NCBI GenBank assembly: GCA_905221615.1
Contig: CAJNDT010003824.1
Location: 447,001-511,000, forward strand
DNA: 64,000 nt
Direction: 5' to 3'
Source: Symbiodinium sp. CCMP2592
Taxonomy: Eukaryota > Sar > Dinophyceae > Suessiales > Symbiodiniaceae
Numbering within the stretch: position 1 is the stretch's first letter; each line of letters begins with the position of its first letter. The notes beneath the pieces were generated by a model, which worked only from the letters and a program-made list of their open reading frames with translations, did not search any database and was not told the DNA's origin. Of this stretch, positions 9,401 through 20,545 are shown piece by piece. Position numbers and translations under genes: made by a program.

Positions 9401-12400
9401 GGACGGTGATGGTTTGGAATGATGCAATGGTAATTCAGTTTTACTCGATAAAGAATTTACTCTAGCAACAAGTGATCTGATTTTCGGATCTTGCAGGAGT
9501 TTTGAATCCTTGAGAGGATTTGTTGTCAAAAGTGAATACTCCTGATCAAGAAGTTCCGAAAGTCCCTGGAGGCATTCATCTCCAGAGTATTCTAGTATGT
9601 CTGTGACTAAAGACAGATGAGATGCATACGCATCTCGCTTCAGGAATCTTGCCAAACACGAGGCAAAGGTCTCACAGAATTCATAAGGATACACTTGTGC
9701 GAGTTTCGTTTTAAGACCGTAGCCTTGAATACCCTTTTCGTCTCCTGGTGGAGATGTTGGAGATTTCGTTTTGGCAGAATGCCTCTGGAGAGGAATTAAA
9801 ACTTGCGGTGGCAAGTTGTGCATAAAAATCGAGGATTTCGATTCATAGTATCCTGTTGGATCTTTCATGCCATAGGCCTGTAGGTTACAGACCTCATAGC
9901 TGATCTTATGATTAGAAAACAGGCGTTTTGCTTCTGGTGAAGACCAGAGCCTGCTGTAGTATGGGTTCTCAAGAACAAAGTAACGTCCGAGCTTCATTTG
10001 GTGGTCTGCGACCGATTCACAGAATTTTAAAACAGAAAGTCTCTTGGCAGAGCCTTTCTTCCACTGTGAGTACCAGCTAGACCACTGAGAATGGTCCGGT
10101 GACATAACAATAATAGTAGGTTCTTGTTCCTTGATGATCCTAAGAAGATTGGAGCGACCTTGCGGTTGCTCAAGATCTAGACCGCTACGCAAATCGACTG
10201 GCTGACCTACTCGAAGACCTGACAGGGCAGCTTTGTGACTCATGCGGGGAGATCCGCCGTAGAGTTCTAGGAAGTCAATCTTCCCAGTGCTGGTGACCTG
10301 CCAGTGACACTCTTGATGTGGAACCGTTAGGTCTGTCGACTGCAGGGAAGCATCGAAGGTGACCATGCAACTTGCGTGGTCAGAACCTTCTGACGTCAGA
10401 GTTTCCTCATCAGGCGCGAGAGGAATCTCCACATCAGATGTTATGTCATAATTTTTCCTCAGTTTTGAGATATTGACGCGGACGATGCGTGTTCCAAGAT
10501 CCACACCTACCATGGATCCTCCGAGTTCGGAGATCACCTTTCCTTTTAGCCAAGATCCATGTTTGGACCCAGTGGATCCAATCTTAGACTTATCTTCTGA
10601 CCAGTAGAAAACCTTATCTCCCAAAGAGAAAGGTCCTTGGGTCATTGACAGTCTGGCTGCAAGATCTCTACGCAGATCATCAGATTGGCGTGCCTCTTGG
10701 TAAGCCCTGTTGGCAAGCTCCTTAATGGCTCTCGCAGTGACTTCCGTATCAGTTGGATTACCTGTCAACTGATTGGGATCAGCGTTCTCTGGTGTTATAA
10801 CATCTCGAGGACGCCTTCCAAAGGCCATTTCTAAAGGAGTAACTCCTCCGTAGGTAATCGAAGAGTTTCTTGCCAAACATGCTTGGCGAACGAGGTTGCC
10901 ATACTTCATGGTGATTCCGTTATACTGCGGGTCACCATCCTTCAGGATCTGAAGTATGAGCTTAATCTGATGCTTCAGCAATCTTACAGCAGCTTCGGCC
11001 CTGTTGGGCCATGGTGTTCCAGGTCCTGTTGCCACAGGCTTGATATTCTGCCGATTGTAATAAGCCTCCATTTTTGGAGTCATGAATGCTTGATCTCCAA
11101 CTACAACCTTTGGGTTGATCTGAAATTTCTCAAAGTAGTCATTCATAATCGACATTGTAGTATGTTCTTCTTTATCCTGGACTACTTCGGCAGTCAACAA
11201 GTTTGTTGCTCCATCATAGAGAATAAGAAATACTAAGCGACTATCCTTGCCGGGAATTGGAAGCTCACCGTGATCTACGAAGGTGAGATCACCGAAAGTC
11301 TCTGATCTTAGACCAGAAATCTTCGCTCTCGAAGGAGCTCTCACATGTTCCTGGCAGGCTGAACACTTTTTGACCAGTTGGTCATATAGCTCGTAGATCT
11401 CCTTTGGGATCTGTAAGGCTTTTGTGCGTCGCTTGAACTGATCCGTACTCATATGACGGTGCTTAAGGTGAAGCTTATAGAGTTCTACAGGGTCCTTAAG
11501 CTTCTCATGAATCCTGCGAAGAGCAATGGGAAGAGATGGCGATGGTTCTGCGACAATCTCTTCACCTGTAGGTGAGTCTGTACCAGGAGCCGGGTATTCT
11601 CTTGACTCAAGTGGTCTTACCTCCGTCCCGTCATCAGCTCCTGGGACCTTAGACTTCTCTTCAACAGGAGATTTAACCGCATATTTGCGGGATTTCTTCA
11701 GAAGGTTTTTAAGACCCTTTGGAGTCTTTATCTTCGCAGGTGGAACCTCAAGTCTTTCTTCTTCTGGAGGTTCATGTGGTGCAGAGGATTCTGCAGGTTT
11801 GTCCCTAGAGCCTGATGATGGTTCCGATGGTCCGGAAGGCTCAGGAACATCACCAGATGGTTCTGGTGGATCAAGTTTCTTGGCAGATGATTCTGCCGGA
11901 TCAGATGGAAGAGGCTTCTTTTTACCTGAAATCCTCTTCGGTGGTGGATCAGCTGCTCCCTCAGGTGCTTTGTCACAACCCTTAAGGTACGTGTGAGCCT
12001 TTTTCTGTCCGGCACAGGCTGGACAGCGACCTTCCGGTATCCTAACATAAGGCTTATTGGCTCCTAGAGCAGTCTCCGTCGCACTGAACGACGTACCTGA
12101 CTTAGGGAGGTACTTCCTGGTGGAAGTAAAGCCTAGAAGGTCCAATACCAAATGGTTATTGGTACTAATCGGAAGAGGGGTTTTATACAAACCGAAAGCT
12201 TCACACGTTGCTAGGTCAGCTGTGGGACTACACTCGAGGGTCATTCTTAAATTCCTCATCTGTTCGATGGAAAACAAAATGGGGACTCTCCCCTGATCCA
12301 AAACTTCTATGGTTGTATCTCTTCTTGGAGTTGTGTTGAACCATAGAGTTACACGCTCCTTGATAAGAGCTGTTTCACTATCTGCGAAAGAGAACTTCGT

Positions 12401-14279
12401 GTTCGAAGGTGAAAAAGTGAAATCAATCATGCCTGGGGCATGTTGCTTCACGGCCTTGATAAGCCTGTTCACCGCATAGCGGGAACCCATAGCCCTAGTA
12501 CAACCAGAGTCAAGTATGACAAAGGTAGGGCTCTTATCAAGATTGATCCGCTCTGTGAGAGCAGATAGGACGGTGTGCTGCAACGGAAACACTGCTGTTG
12601 CAGTCTCCACACCTTGCCCCTCGGATGGTTCAAAGACCTGGGGCACGTAACTCACTGATGAGTTGTACACGGGTTCTTGGTGCGCGCTCGGATCTGTGCC
12701 TCTACCTGATGATCCTGCTTGATTTCTTCTCTTCTTTCTCCGTGTCTTTCTTCGTGAGGCTTGTGATGCATAGTATGTATAAGACGTTTGATCGTCATAA
12801 GCGGCATAATTCCAACTGGAGTCAGTATAATAACTGTCCTCATACCATGAATCCCAGCTCGGTGCGGTGGAACTTTCATAGGCCTGTGGAGATCCAGTTT
12901 GGTCTCCTTGTAAGGAGGCAGACTTAGCTGTATCCTTACCTTTGCCTTTTGATTTTGTACCCTTGAAGGAGCTTCCTTTATCTCCTTTGTCCTTTCCTTT
13001 TCCTTTGCCTTTTCCACCTTTTCCTTTTTCTTTTCCTTTACCTTTACCGAAATAGCTGGAATCAGTTGGATCATGTTCTGCCTGGTTGGCTCTCCCTTTT
13101 CCGCGGTATGACCTAAAACGGCCACGTCCTTTTCGCTTGCCACCCTTTGCTCTTCCCGGTGATCCGGGACGCATTCTTGGTCTTCTTCCCTTTTTGAATC
13201 TCCTTGCAACGAAGGCTTCATGGTCGTCAACTGTCCAGAAGACAGCTTCTTCATCCTCGGCGGCAAGAAAGCCTTCCTCAAGGGTGTCTTCGTCTTGGAG
13301 CCAGAATCCATCGACTCCGTCGTATTCACCCTGATCGAGGATGAGGAAGTTTCGACCTCCGCGTTTGCGGCGTTGGTCTCTCCTTCCATGGCGGTCCTTC
13401 TTGTGAGAAGAGTGCCGAATGTTGGGATCCTGCAGACCAGTTCTGGTCGTTGAGAACTGATCGAACATGGTCTGCCGTACCACAGGGTACGTGTAGGTCT
13501 CAATTCGGTGACCTTGGTTGGTCAATGCTGTTACCAACCTCTCACGTTGCATCTCATTTAGGTCGGACTGCACTAGGAAGAGGAGAGCTAGGAGATTATC
13601 ATTTAGAGGAAACGCTCTTCGATGATTATCAAGGCGTTCCTTGTTCCATGTTTCGAAGAAACGTGCGGCGTATGTGTCTCTCTCGGTTGCATCCTGTAGG
13701 CGCAAGAAGGTTTGATCTGCCTGCACAGCCTGCATGAAATCTGGATGGGCATCTTCCAGAGCTATCTCTGGTAAGAGATCCATCCATGAGTTTTCACGCG
13801 CTGTAGCACGATCTCAAACTTAGCAATCCAAGTCACAAAGTCTTGGTTGCCCTTCCATGCCTTGAATAGGCCGAGGAAACGCCACAGGAAAACGTACTGT
13901 TCTCCTTTCACGAAAAATGGACGCATCTTCTTCTTGAAGTAATCTACTCCATCTGGGGCTGCAAGCCTTTCTCGGTTAGTGATTCTTTTTGTACTGCGGC
14001 CAATCCGGAGAGCCTCGTCTTGAGAGACGGACCTCTTTTGGTGTCATCCAGCGTTGTTATGTCGCACCAGTCGTCAATCAACTGTTCATACTCAAACCAC
14101 GAGGTGGTGCCATCATAGGCAGGCGCGATCTTGGGCGTTATGCCTAATGATGCAAGCATGCGGTCAGATGTTGCATATGACTGTGCGACATAAGTAGCTG
14201 GACCTTGGGAGGTCTCTTCGTTCTCATATCCCCCGGAGGATTGGGAACTGCCGTCGGCTTCGCTATGCGAGCTCGACAT
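6414..14279 (-). pseudogene. copia-like gag-pol polyprotein, copy 1, disrupted by three 1-base deletions
   Basis: Start ATG is 14279-14277 and the stop is at 6414. Domains in order: a gag-like alpha-helical N-terminus; a basic Gly-Lys repeat (about 13010-13060) in place of a zinc knuckle; a copia-type aspartic protease with ILDSGCTRAMGS; an integrase with an HHCC finger (HLKHRHMS...CSAC) and D,D,E residues in FVDHGE, VVGDQAF and NRAEAAV; a methyltransferase-like segment; a copia reverse transcriptase with DLKTAFLQG and LHVDDLCMAG; and RNase H (PDASYRN, AELNAL, RTDANN). Compared with copy 2, single bases are missing near 13977, 13793 and 9300. This leaves open pieces of 111, 1500 and 972 codons. 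The full-length frame would be about 2,620 codons, unusually long for copia. Confidence 0.88.
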
Positions 14280-14375
14280 TGTGCTGCCTCTTATCCGCTT
14301 GGTTAAGCGTTCGGCGAGGCCGACCGCTGTAGCGGACTTTGTGAGGCGGGCGGCCCTTTCCGGGCTCCGCTACCA
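14280..14375 (-). other. gag-pol leader, copy 1
   Basis: About 100 bases between the candidate primer-binding site and the gag ATG. It contains CCGCTACAGCGG, a perfect small palindrome that could form a leader stem. It is identical in copy 2. Confidence 0.3.
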
Positions 14376-14631
14376 GAAAACTGTGCCGATACACCCACAA
14401 GGGAATACTCCTTGTTAGGAGGTGTATGACCAGTTTATTCCCTAAGGATCAAAGGGCAGCGCCCTGCACACGGACAGTAGTTGTTTTGTCTTGCTACGCA
14501 AGGAGAGCTTGTCTTGTCTCAATATGGTAAAACCACTGTGAGCCAATGGGCAGCGGAATGTATATGTATGAGCATGCAGCCATTGCTGTAGGTACCTGTT
14601 AGAGCTACCCCTTTAGAGGTTTATGGTTTCA
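14376..14631 (-). repeat. Candidate 5' LTR and primer-binding site, copy 1
   Basis: On the minus strand this stretch begins TGAAACC at 14631, and a GGCACA that could be an LTR 3' end lies near 14382. About 6 bases further comes TGGTAGCGGAGCC (14375 downward), which could be a primer-binding site because it starts with TGG, the complement of a tRNA CCA end. The same layout is present in copy 2. No second copy (3' LTR) lies in the window, so calling it an LTR is inference. It carries several small differences from copy 2. Confidence 0.35.
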
Positions 14632-14864
14632 CCCCCCCCCCTCCCCCCTTCCCTCCCGCCCCTCCTCCGCTCGCTGACAGGTGCGAGTTTTGTGGAGTTT
14701 TCGACGACACGGGACTGCAATGTAGCATCTTTATGTGTTGAAGCTCGCCTTTAAGGCTGCAGTACCAAGCGAGTTTCAAACCTGAAATTCTAACCCTACT
14801 GCAGATAGTAGCCACTCGCCGCATGCGCGTACAGCCGGGCCGAGGCGGACGACGCGCAGCGTTT
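14632..14864. repeat. C-rich tract plus ~180-bp interspersed repeat (copy a)
   Basis: A C-rich tract directly abuts the retroelement 5' boundary. It is followed by about 180 bases (from GTGGAGTTTTCGACGACACG to GCGCAGCGTTTCAA) that recur almost unchanged at 25063-25242, also after a C-rich tract. I do not recognise it. It may be an independent short repeat or part of an element terminus. Confidence 0.6.
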
Positions 14865-16290
14865 CAATTATAGTTTTAGCTGTTTCTTAGGGATTATAAT
14901 AACCAAAAACTAACAATTAATCTCTAAGTACCCTTAAGTAAACCCTAAACCTTGCTCAAGCCCCTTTCTTATGCACCTCCATGAAGAGAACGTTGCTGTC
15001 GCAGGACACGTTTGCCTCAGAAATCCACCCTTCACTCTGACTCGCAGGCGAGGTGTCAAGCCGGGTCTACTTGGAGGTTCATGGGTAGTTATAAGGGTTC
15101 CTTTAAGGGTCCCTTCAAAGGGATCTGTAGGGATTCTATAAGGGTATGCTTTAGGGTCTACTTGGAGGTTCATGGGTAGTTACAAGCAGGGTTATAAGTA
15201 GCGTAACTGTACGTATAACCCATATTAGGGCACTTATAACCCCCCTTATAACTACCCATGAACCTCCAAATTGGTATTATAGGGCATGCATGATGAGTTC
15301 CATGCTGGTGAGGAATCCACGGGGGAGATCTGCACTACGGGGCAACATGGGGTTCCTGACGCTAAACCCCGGCAAACCCTAATCATAACATACTTCAATC
15401 TCAAAGTTTGCAAACTAGACCACCCATCCAGCCCGATACGAAGCCCTTCAAAATCGAAGCGTGTTTAAGCCCTGAGCCCTAATCTCCAACTCTTTAACCC
15501 TCACTCTGAAGCCCTGCTAACCCCCCCAAGCCCCAAAATCACCAAAACCCCGAAATCCTGAATACGCCCAAAATCCCCAGAACCCTAAAATCCTCAGACA
15601 AACCTTTAGGAACGCCTGAAAAAGGAACCCTTGAAAGGAACCCTGGAAAAGGAACCCTTGAACCCCTCAACCCTAAACCCCTAAACCCTAACCCTAAACC
15701 CTAAACCCTTGAAAGGAAGCCATTGAAAGGAACCCGTGCACGGTTTCTTTGAGACAGGGGGCTGCTCGGAAGACCGGAGACATCTCGTGCTGGCCGGGGG
15801 CCACCTTCGGGCTCCCTTTAAAGGGGGATCTATAGGGGGCTTTGAAGGATCCTTTAAGGGCTCCTTGGAAGGGCTCCTTAAAGGAACCCTTAGAGGGATT
15901 AGAGGGATCTACAAGGGGTCTTGTAGGGCTTTGGGTTTCGGCCTGAACAAGACAGGGATCTATAATTAAGGTGTCTTTTAGGGCTTTGGGTTTCGGCTTG
16001 AACATTACAGGGATCTTTTAAGGGGTCGTTTACAAAATCCATACTCTGAATGGTTTTTGGACTAGTATTTGGGTACTTGGACCCCCCCCCCAAGCCCCAG
16101 CCCCAGCCCCAAGCCCAAACCACCAAAAAAGCCAAAAAGCTAAACTCCAAAGCCAAAAAGCTAAACCCAACCCCCCCAAAAAACACTACTCAAAGGCTAT
16201 TATATACCCAATCTATAGCCCATTATAGGAACCCAGGGGTCCCCATCAAGGGTCCCTCCTTTTCCCCAATGAACTATGAACCTCAAGCTT
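14865..16290. repeat. Repeat-rich non-coding stretch with CCCTAAA motifs and CCTTTAAGGG-type low-complexity runs
   Basis: The stretch holds scattered CCCTAAA motifs (densest 15470-15720), runs of CCTTTAAAGGGATCTATAAGG-like sequence (15095-15150, 15805-15930) and a family A hairpin at 15161-15269. A lone family A arm lies at about 15065-15085. I see no gene I can support. Confidence 0.6.
15161..15269. repeat. Hairpin element, family A (copy 1)
   Basis: The arms CTTGGAGGTTCATGGGTAGT and ACTACCCATGAACCTCCAA are inverted repeats flanking about 70 bases that are themselves partly palindromic. This is MITE-like: short, with no coding capacity. Confidence 0.75.
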
Positions 16291-16505
16291 CTCTGGCTTC
16301 CGATAGGCCTCGTTGTGCTTCACGGCCATCGGACAGCCGACCTTGATCATCTGCGCCTGTACCCTGTCCAGCAGGAGCCTGGCTTAGGGGTTATAGGGTT
16401 TATGGTTTAGGGTTTAGGGTACAGCTTCGGATGCTTTTGGGCTCGAGTTTCAAGCTTTCGGGTTTAGGGGTCTCCCACACCACAAATCAACCGTCCTGCG
16501 TTTTA

Positions 16506-18050
16506 TTACATGCCCTCAAGCCCGTCAAGCGGCTGCACGTTGCCGGGCATGGGCTGGAAGTAGTTCAAATCCCCCTGCTGGTGGCCTGGATTTGAAAGGG
16601 TTTAATCACTGGGTTCTTATAATAAAGAATCCGTACAATTTGACATAGATCCCTATGATGGTAACTTAAATGGAATCCCAGAACAAGAACCCAGCTTAGG
16701 ACTCGATTGTCAAGGCGCACAATCAAACGAGGCTTTTTGCGGGTTGGTATTGATGAGCTTGCTTTCCATAAGACTGAAGGCTTACGGCGCTGATGCTCAT
16801 TTCGAGGAGCTGCGTAGTTCATATGCAACCCGAACCCTAAACCCTAAACCCGAAAGCAGGCAGGACCAACCCGAGTGCTCGTTCAGGGTTTCAAGGCTCG
16901 GGGTCCAGGGTTCAATCGGTTGCGACTTTGCATTTAGAGTGTAACGGTTCTGTTGGCATGATGACTGCTGCAACTGCACATAGTTGGAGTTCATGACAAA
17001 AGTCGCGTTTGGGGCAGGGTGCCGGGCTTTGATAGAGTAGGTTGCGAAGCGGATTTAGGGGGCATGGGGCGCTTCGATTTGAGAACGATTTGGCAGAGCT
17101 TGCGGCGTTGGTTCATTTGTTGGGGGCTTTTAACGGGGTCTAGATGCCCCTACTTGGAGGGTCGGGGGACTTAGTAACTGGCTATTTTAGGGACTTATAA
17201 GTACCATAACCCCAATTAGGGTCCCTTTTAGGGTACTTATAAGTCTACTTACTACCTACTTACTAAGTCCCCAAGTAAACCCTAAACCGCATGCACGCCA
17301 CGCTCAATTTCAGAATGCCCCATCTGAAGGCTCATCACACCTACTACAGCCTCGACCTGTTGAACTTTTCATAGCTAGAGCAGGGTACTGAGTGTATATA
17401 GAAGGACCAAAAGGTGATTTTATTGCTACCATAGGGGCCTTGATAGTTTGAATATGGTTTCGGGGGCTCCTTATTAATATAGAATACCACCAAGCCCTAT
17501 TCTAATTGATTATTCAGGCCCCTACATTAACATTGCTACTCCGACCCTTTCTTTGACCCCCTAAACGGTGAAAGAGGCTTCTCTTCGCGTCGGGCGACGA
17601 GTGGGGAGCTTGCCGAAGAGGGTCCGGCCGGTGTTGACCAAGTCAGGACGGGCCTCTCAGTTAGGGTTTAGGGGTTTAAGAATTTAGGGTTCAGGGTTCA
17701 AGGGTTTAGGGGTGTAGGTTTTAGGGTTTGTAAGAGTTTAGGTTAGGTGTGTCGGGCCTTGCACTGTGCAGCTGCTGGCAGGTTGTACTTGAGGCTACGC
17801 TGCTGACGAAGCTCCAGGCATTCAACACCCCAAACCCTGAGCCCTAGGCCCGAAACAACCCAAGCCACACCATGCCCCAAAATCCCAAACCCCAAATTCA
17901 GACTTAAACCCTTGACTAAACCCTCAAATCCTAAACCCTAAGTCCTAATACCCGAATCCCTAAACTCAAAGCCTTAAAGAGCTCGGCTTTGACCACGAAG
18001 AACTCCTGCTCCCAGCCGAGGTAGCCTGGGATCAGAGGAGTTGTCGGGTC
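16506..18050 (-). CDS. 3' exons of a multi-exon host gene encoding a Gln-rich protein (tentative)
   Basis: Minus-strand islands with protein-like reading and AG acceptors stand out between repeats. They lie at 18050-17975 (TPLIPGYLGWEQEFF...), 17835-17745, 17660-17573 (LVNTGRTLFGKLPTRR..., followed by a GT donor), 16994-16933 (NYVQLQQSSCQQN, then GT), 16809-16729 (LLEMSISAVSLQSYGKQ...) and a last exon 16587-16506 (QQGDLNYFQPMPGNVQP...) ending in TAA TAA. The acceptor of the last exon reads AATCCAG/G. Introns are filled with CCCTAAA motifs and a family A hairpin. The Gln-rich tail resembles that of some RNA-binding proteins, but no domain is recognised. Exon phases were not all checked, so joining them into one gene is inference. 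Confidence 0.35.
17151..17277. repeat. Hairpin element, family A (copy 2)
   Basis: TACTTGGAGGGTCGGGGGACTT pairs imperfectly with CTTACTAAGTCCCCAAGTA. The centre contains paired TTATAAGT runs. Confidence 0.65.
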
Positions 18051-18209
18051 TAGGGGTTTAGGGTTTAGGGTTTAGGGGTTTAGGGTCTAGAGTATAGGCT
18101 TTAGGGGTTTGGATTGTTTAGGGTTTAGGGCCGTCTAGGGATTAGCGATTCGGGTACACGTATTGTACATGGTCATATACATATATATATATATGTTTAC
18201 ACACACATA

Positions 18210-18240
<31 letters not shown>

Positions 18241-18260
18241 TCCGGATGAATCCCAAAACG
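17660..18260. repeat. TTTAGGG-type tracts and (TA)n/(CA)n microsatellite
   Basis: Degenerate runs of TTTAGGG (17655-17745 and 18045-18135), CCCTAAA runs (17830-17960) and a TA/CA microsatellite at 18178-18240. These interstitial telomere-like repeats are interrupted by exon-like islands. Confidence 0.7.
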
Positions 18261-18340
18261 TGAACCGCGAATGCGACCTAAAGTCCTGCACCATATAACT
18301 CAATCCGTAAACCCGGAACAGGGGTCCTAGAGTCCTATGT

Positions 18341-18468
18341 CATACTTGGAGGATCATGGGACTTAGTAAGTAGGGTAATAAGTACCTTAATTGGGCTTAT
18401 AAATAGATATAACTATAGTTACCTTACTTATAACCCTACTTACTAAGTCCCATGGTCCTCCAAGTATG
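18341..18468. repeat. Hairpin element, family A (copy 3)
   Basis: CATACTTGGAGGATCATGGG and CCCATGGTCCTCCAAGTATG are near-perfect terminal inverted repeats, extended inward by ACTTAGTAAGTAGGG and its complement. Confidence 0.8.
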
Positions 18469-19054
18469 CCGTAGAGTCTTACAGTCTGTAGTCCCAGAGG
18501 CGATGGGAGAACCGCAACCCCCAACCCCAACCTGACACCTGAACTCGCCGGTAAACACCCTACCTTAACCTACAAGAACCTGCTTTGTTGCGGGGTCTCT
18601 ATAAAATTCCATATTCGGGTTTATAATCAGAACCTACAGAAACCTAGGGTTTGGTAGGCTAAGGTAGACATTCGTACGTGCTGTTCTTGGAAGCCCTTCT
18701 AGACAAAATAAGGAGTGAAACCTCTCAACTTCGTATGTGCATCTTTGGTTACACACATAAACAGATATGCATACGTACAGTCATACATACCTATAGGCAT
18801 ATACGAGACGAGACAAGCAGACAGTCACATACACCTGTATGCATGTATGTGTGTATGTATGTCCAAAAGCTTAGAGTTGGAGTATAATTACTTGTCCAAA
18901 AGCTTAGAATCGGAGCATACTTGGGATCCCTATAGACCCAAACTCTCGTAAAGCTTCAACGAAAGAATATTGAACCCAGTACAATGCGTGAACAACCTTG
19001 AACAACTGCAAGAGAGCCTTGCTGCAAAACCTCATAAAACACCCTCAAACCCTT

Positions 19055-19142
19055 ATGGCGACCGCAGAGCTGTGAATGGTCTGCGCATCCTTCCCGAGTC
19101 CAGTAGCCTTCAACAGCCGCAGTCCTCGGATAACATAGCGGC
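19055..19142 (-). CDS. Exon-like island (tentative)
   Basis: The minus strand reads RYVIRGLRLLKATGLGKDAQ followed by TIHSSAVAI, with no stop for about 28 codons and a plausible boundary near 19055. The family is not recognised. A 30-base tandem repeat starts directly upstream. Confidence 0.3.
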
Positions 19143-19164
19143 CTTGATAGTGATAGTAGTAAAC

Positions 19165-19370
19165 TATGAACATAGTATAGTAGTAAATTTTTATTGCGGG
19201 AATAGCTCAGTAGTAAATTCTTGATGCAGGTATAGTACATTAGTAGACTATGATGCGGGTATAGCATGGTGGTAAATTATTAATACGGGGAGAGTATAGT
19301 AGTCAACTGTTAATACGGGTATAGTATAGCAATAAAGTGTCAATCAGGGTGTAGTATAGTAGCAAATTAA
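19165..19370. repeat. 30-bp tandem repeat, about 7 units
   Basis: Diverged 30-base units of the form ATAGTATAGTAGTAAATT-nTTnATGCGGGT follow each other from about 19165 to 19370. Third-position drift and small gaps show it is old. Confidence 0.75.
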
Positions 19371-19604
19371 TGACAAACAAGGAACTCGAAGCAATAATTC
19401 AAGTGAGACGAACCGCGGACTTCGAAAAGGCGGCTGCCGATATACTCTAGTCAGGCCGGTCTAGCAGGGCACCAGGGTGACTACGGGGGCTTAAATAAAT
19501 AATTACAGATGCTGTTTTGGGGGATCCCTATTTATGATTATAGTATAGTATAGTGGGCCCCAAAACCCTATTCGAATTATTAAAGGCCCTATAAACAAAA
19601 ACGA

Positions 19605-19830
19605 TTTGGAGCAGAAGCAGGACGAGCTGGAGCAGAAGCAGAGATGAGCTGGAACAGAAGCAAAAACGAGCTGGAGCAGAAGCAGAAACGAGCTTGAGGC
19701 AGAAACAAAAACGAGCTGGAGCAGAAGCAAAAACGAGCTCGATCAGACGCAACACGAGCTGGAGCAGAAGCAAAACGAGCTGGAGCAGAAACAAAACGAG
19801 CTGGAGCAGAAACAAAACGAGCTGGAGCAG
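19605..19830. repeat. 21-24-bp tandem repeat (GAGCTGGAGCAGAAGCAAAAC)
   Basis: About ten copies of a GAGCTGGAGCAGAA-containing unit. The last four are exact 21-mers that read NELEQKQ on the plus strand, a heptad, and LLLQLVL-like on the minus strand. No full gene surrounds it. Confidence 0.75.
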
Positions 19831-20545
19831 GATAGTGGCAGGCAAACGCTAGCGACGACCTGCTGCCTCGCCGCTAGCGAGGTCGACCACGATGTTGCAA
19901 ATCGGTGATAAATAGAAATTGCTCGAAACCCGAAGTACCCCATAAAGAAACCGGTGTTCATGGCGACGTTTTGCAGCACGGCTGTCGGTTCATGCTTGCA
20001 AATGCGTCATTGTAAGTGCATGCGCTATGCCAAGTGGCACGTACAACACTTACACCCTTGTCATGCTTACATACGTGGGTCAGCCGAAGCAACAAGCCGA
20101 TGACATCGATGAAGCAGTTGTGGTAAGTACGCGTTCAGAGTCGAGATCTTCACGCAGAGTTCGGCTAAGAAATGGGCTCATGTTCCTCGCCGCCTGGGTA
20201 AGTCAGAACGCGAAGATAAAGCGGCAAATTATAAAACATCGGATACTGGTGGTATAGGCTTTCCTACATCTCCACGTGTGTGAAGCAGATGTGCATCCGC
20301 ACCCTTATCCTAAGGGTCCATGTAATCAAACAGTATACACTTTGGTCGTAAAGCAGTCGCCATATAGGTATAGGGCCAGGGAGTCTCCAACTCAGGGTAC
20401 ATGGACCCTCAGGGTTAGTTTACTGGACTTTGAAGTAACCAGGGAGAAAAAATTATAGACTTTCATTTCATAATGGCTCCTTTAAGGAACAGGTACCCCA
20501 AACAAAGTATTCAAGTAGGGTACTCCAAACCCAGGTTTAGGGAAC

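Larger units (their letters stand above)
1..14631 (-). mobile_element. copia-like LTR-type retroelement, copy 1 (3' end outside window)
   Basis: Reading on the minus strand, the order is a 5' leader/LTR-like stretch, gag-pol (14279 to 6414), a 222-base spacer, and a second very long ORF from 6189. The pol order protease, integrase, reverse transcriptase, RNase H is the Ty1/copia order. Sequence nearly identical to copy 2 (25833-35399) runs from 14631 downward, so 14631 is taken as the 5' boundary. At least 14.6 kb is far longer than typical copia elements of 5-6 kb. No 3' LTR is visible because the element continues past the window start. High identity between the copies implies recent transposition; class and direction are well supported, the true ends are not. 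Confidence 0.85.

Noticed and set aside
19165..19370. CRISPR-like array
   Set aside because: The 30-base units are contiguous and diverged with no unique spacers; it is a plain tandem repeat in a eukaryotic genome.
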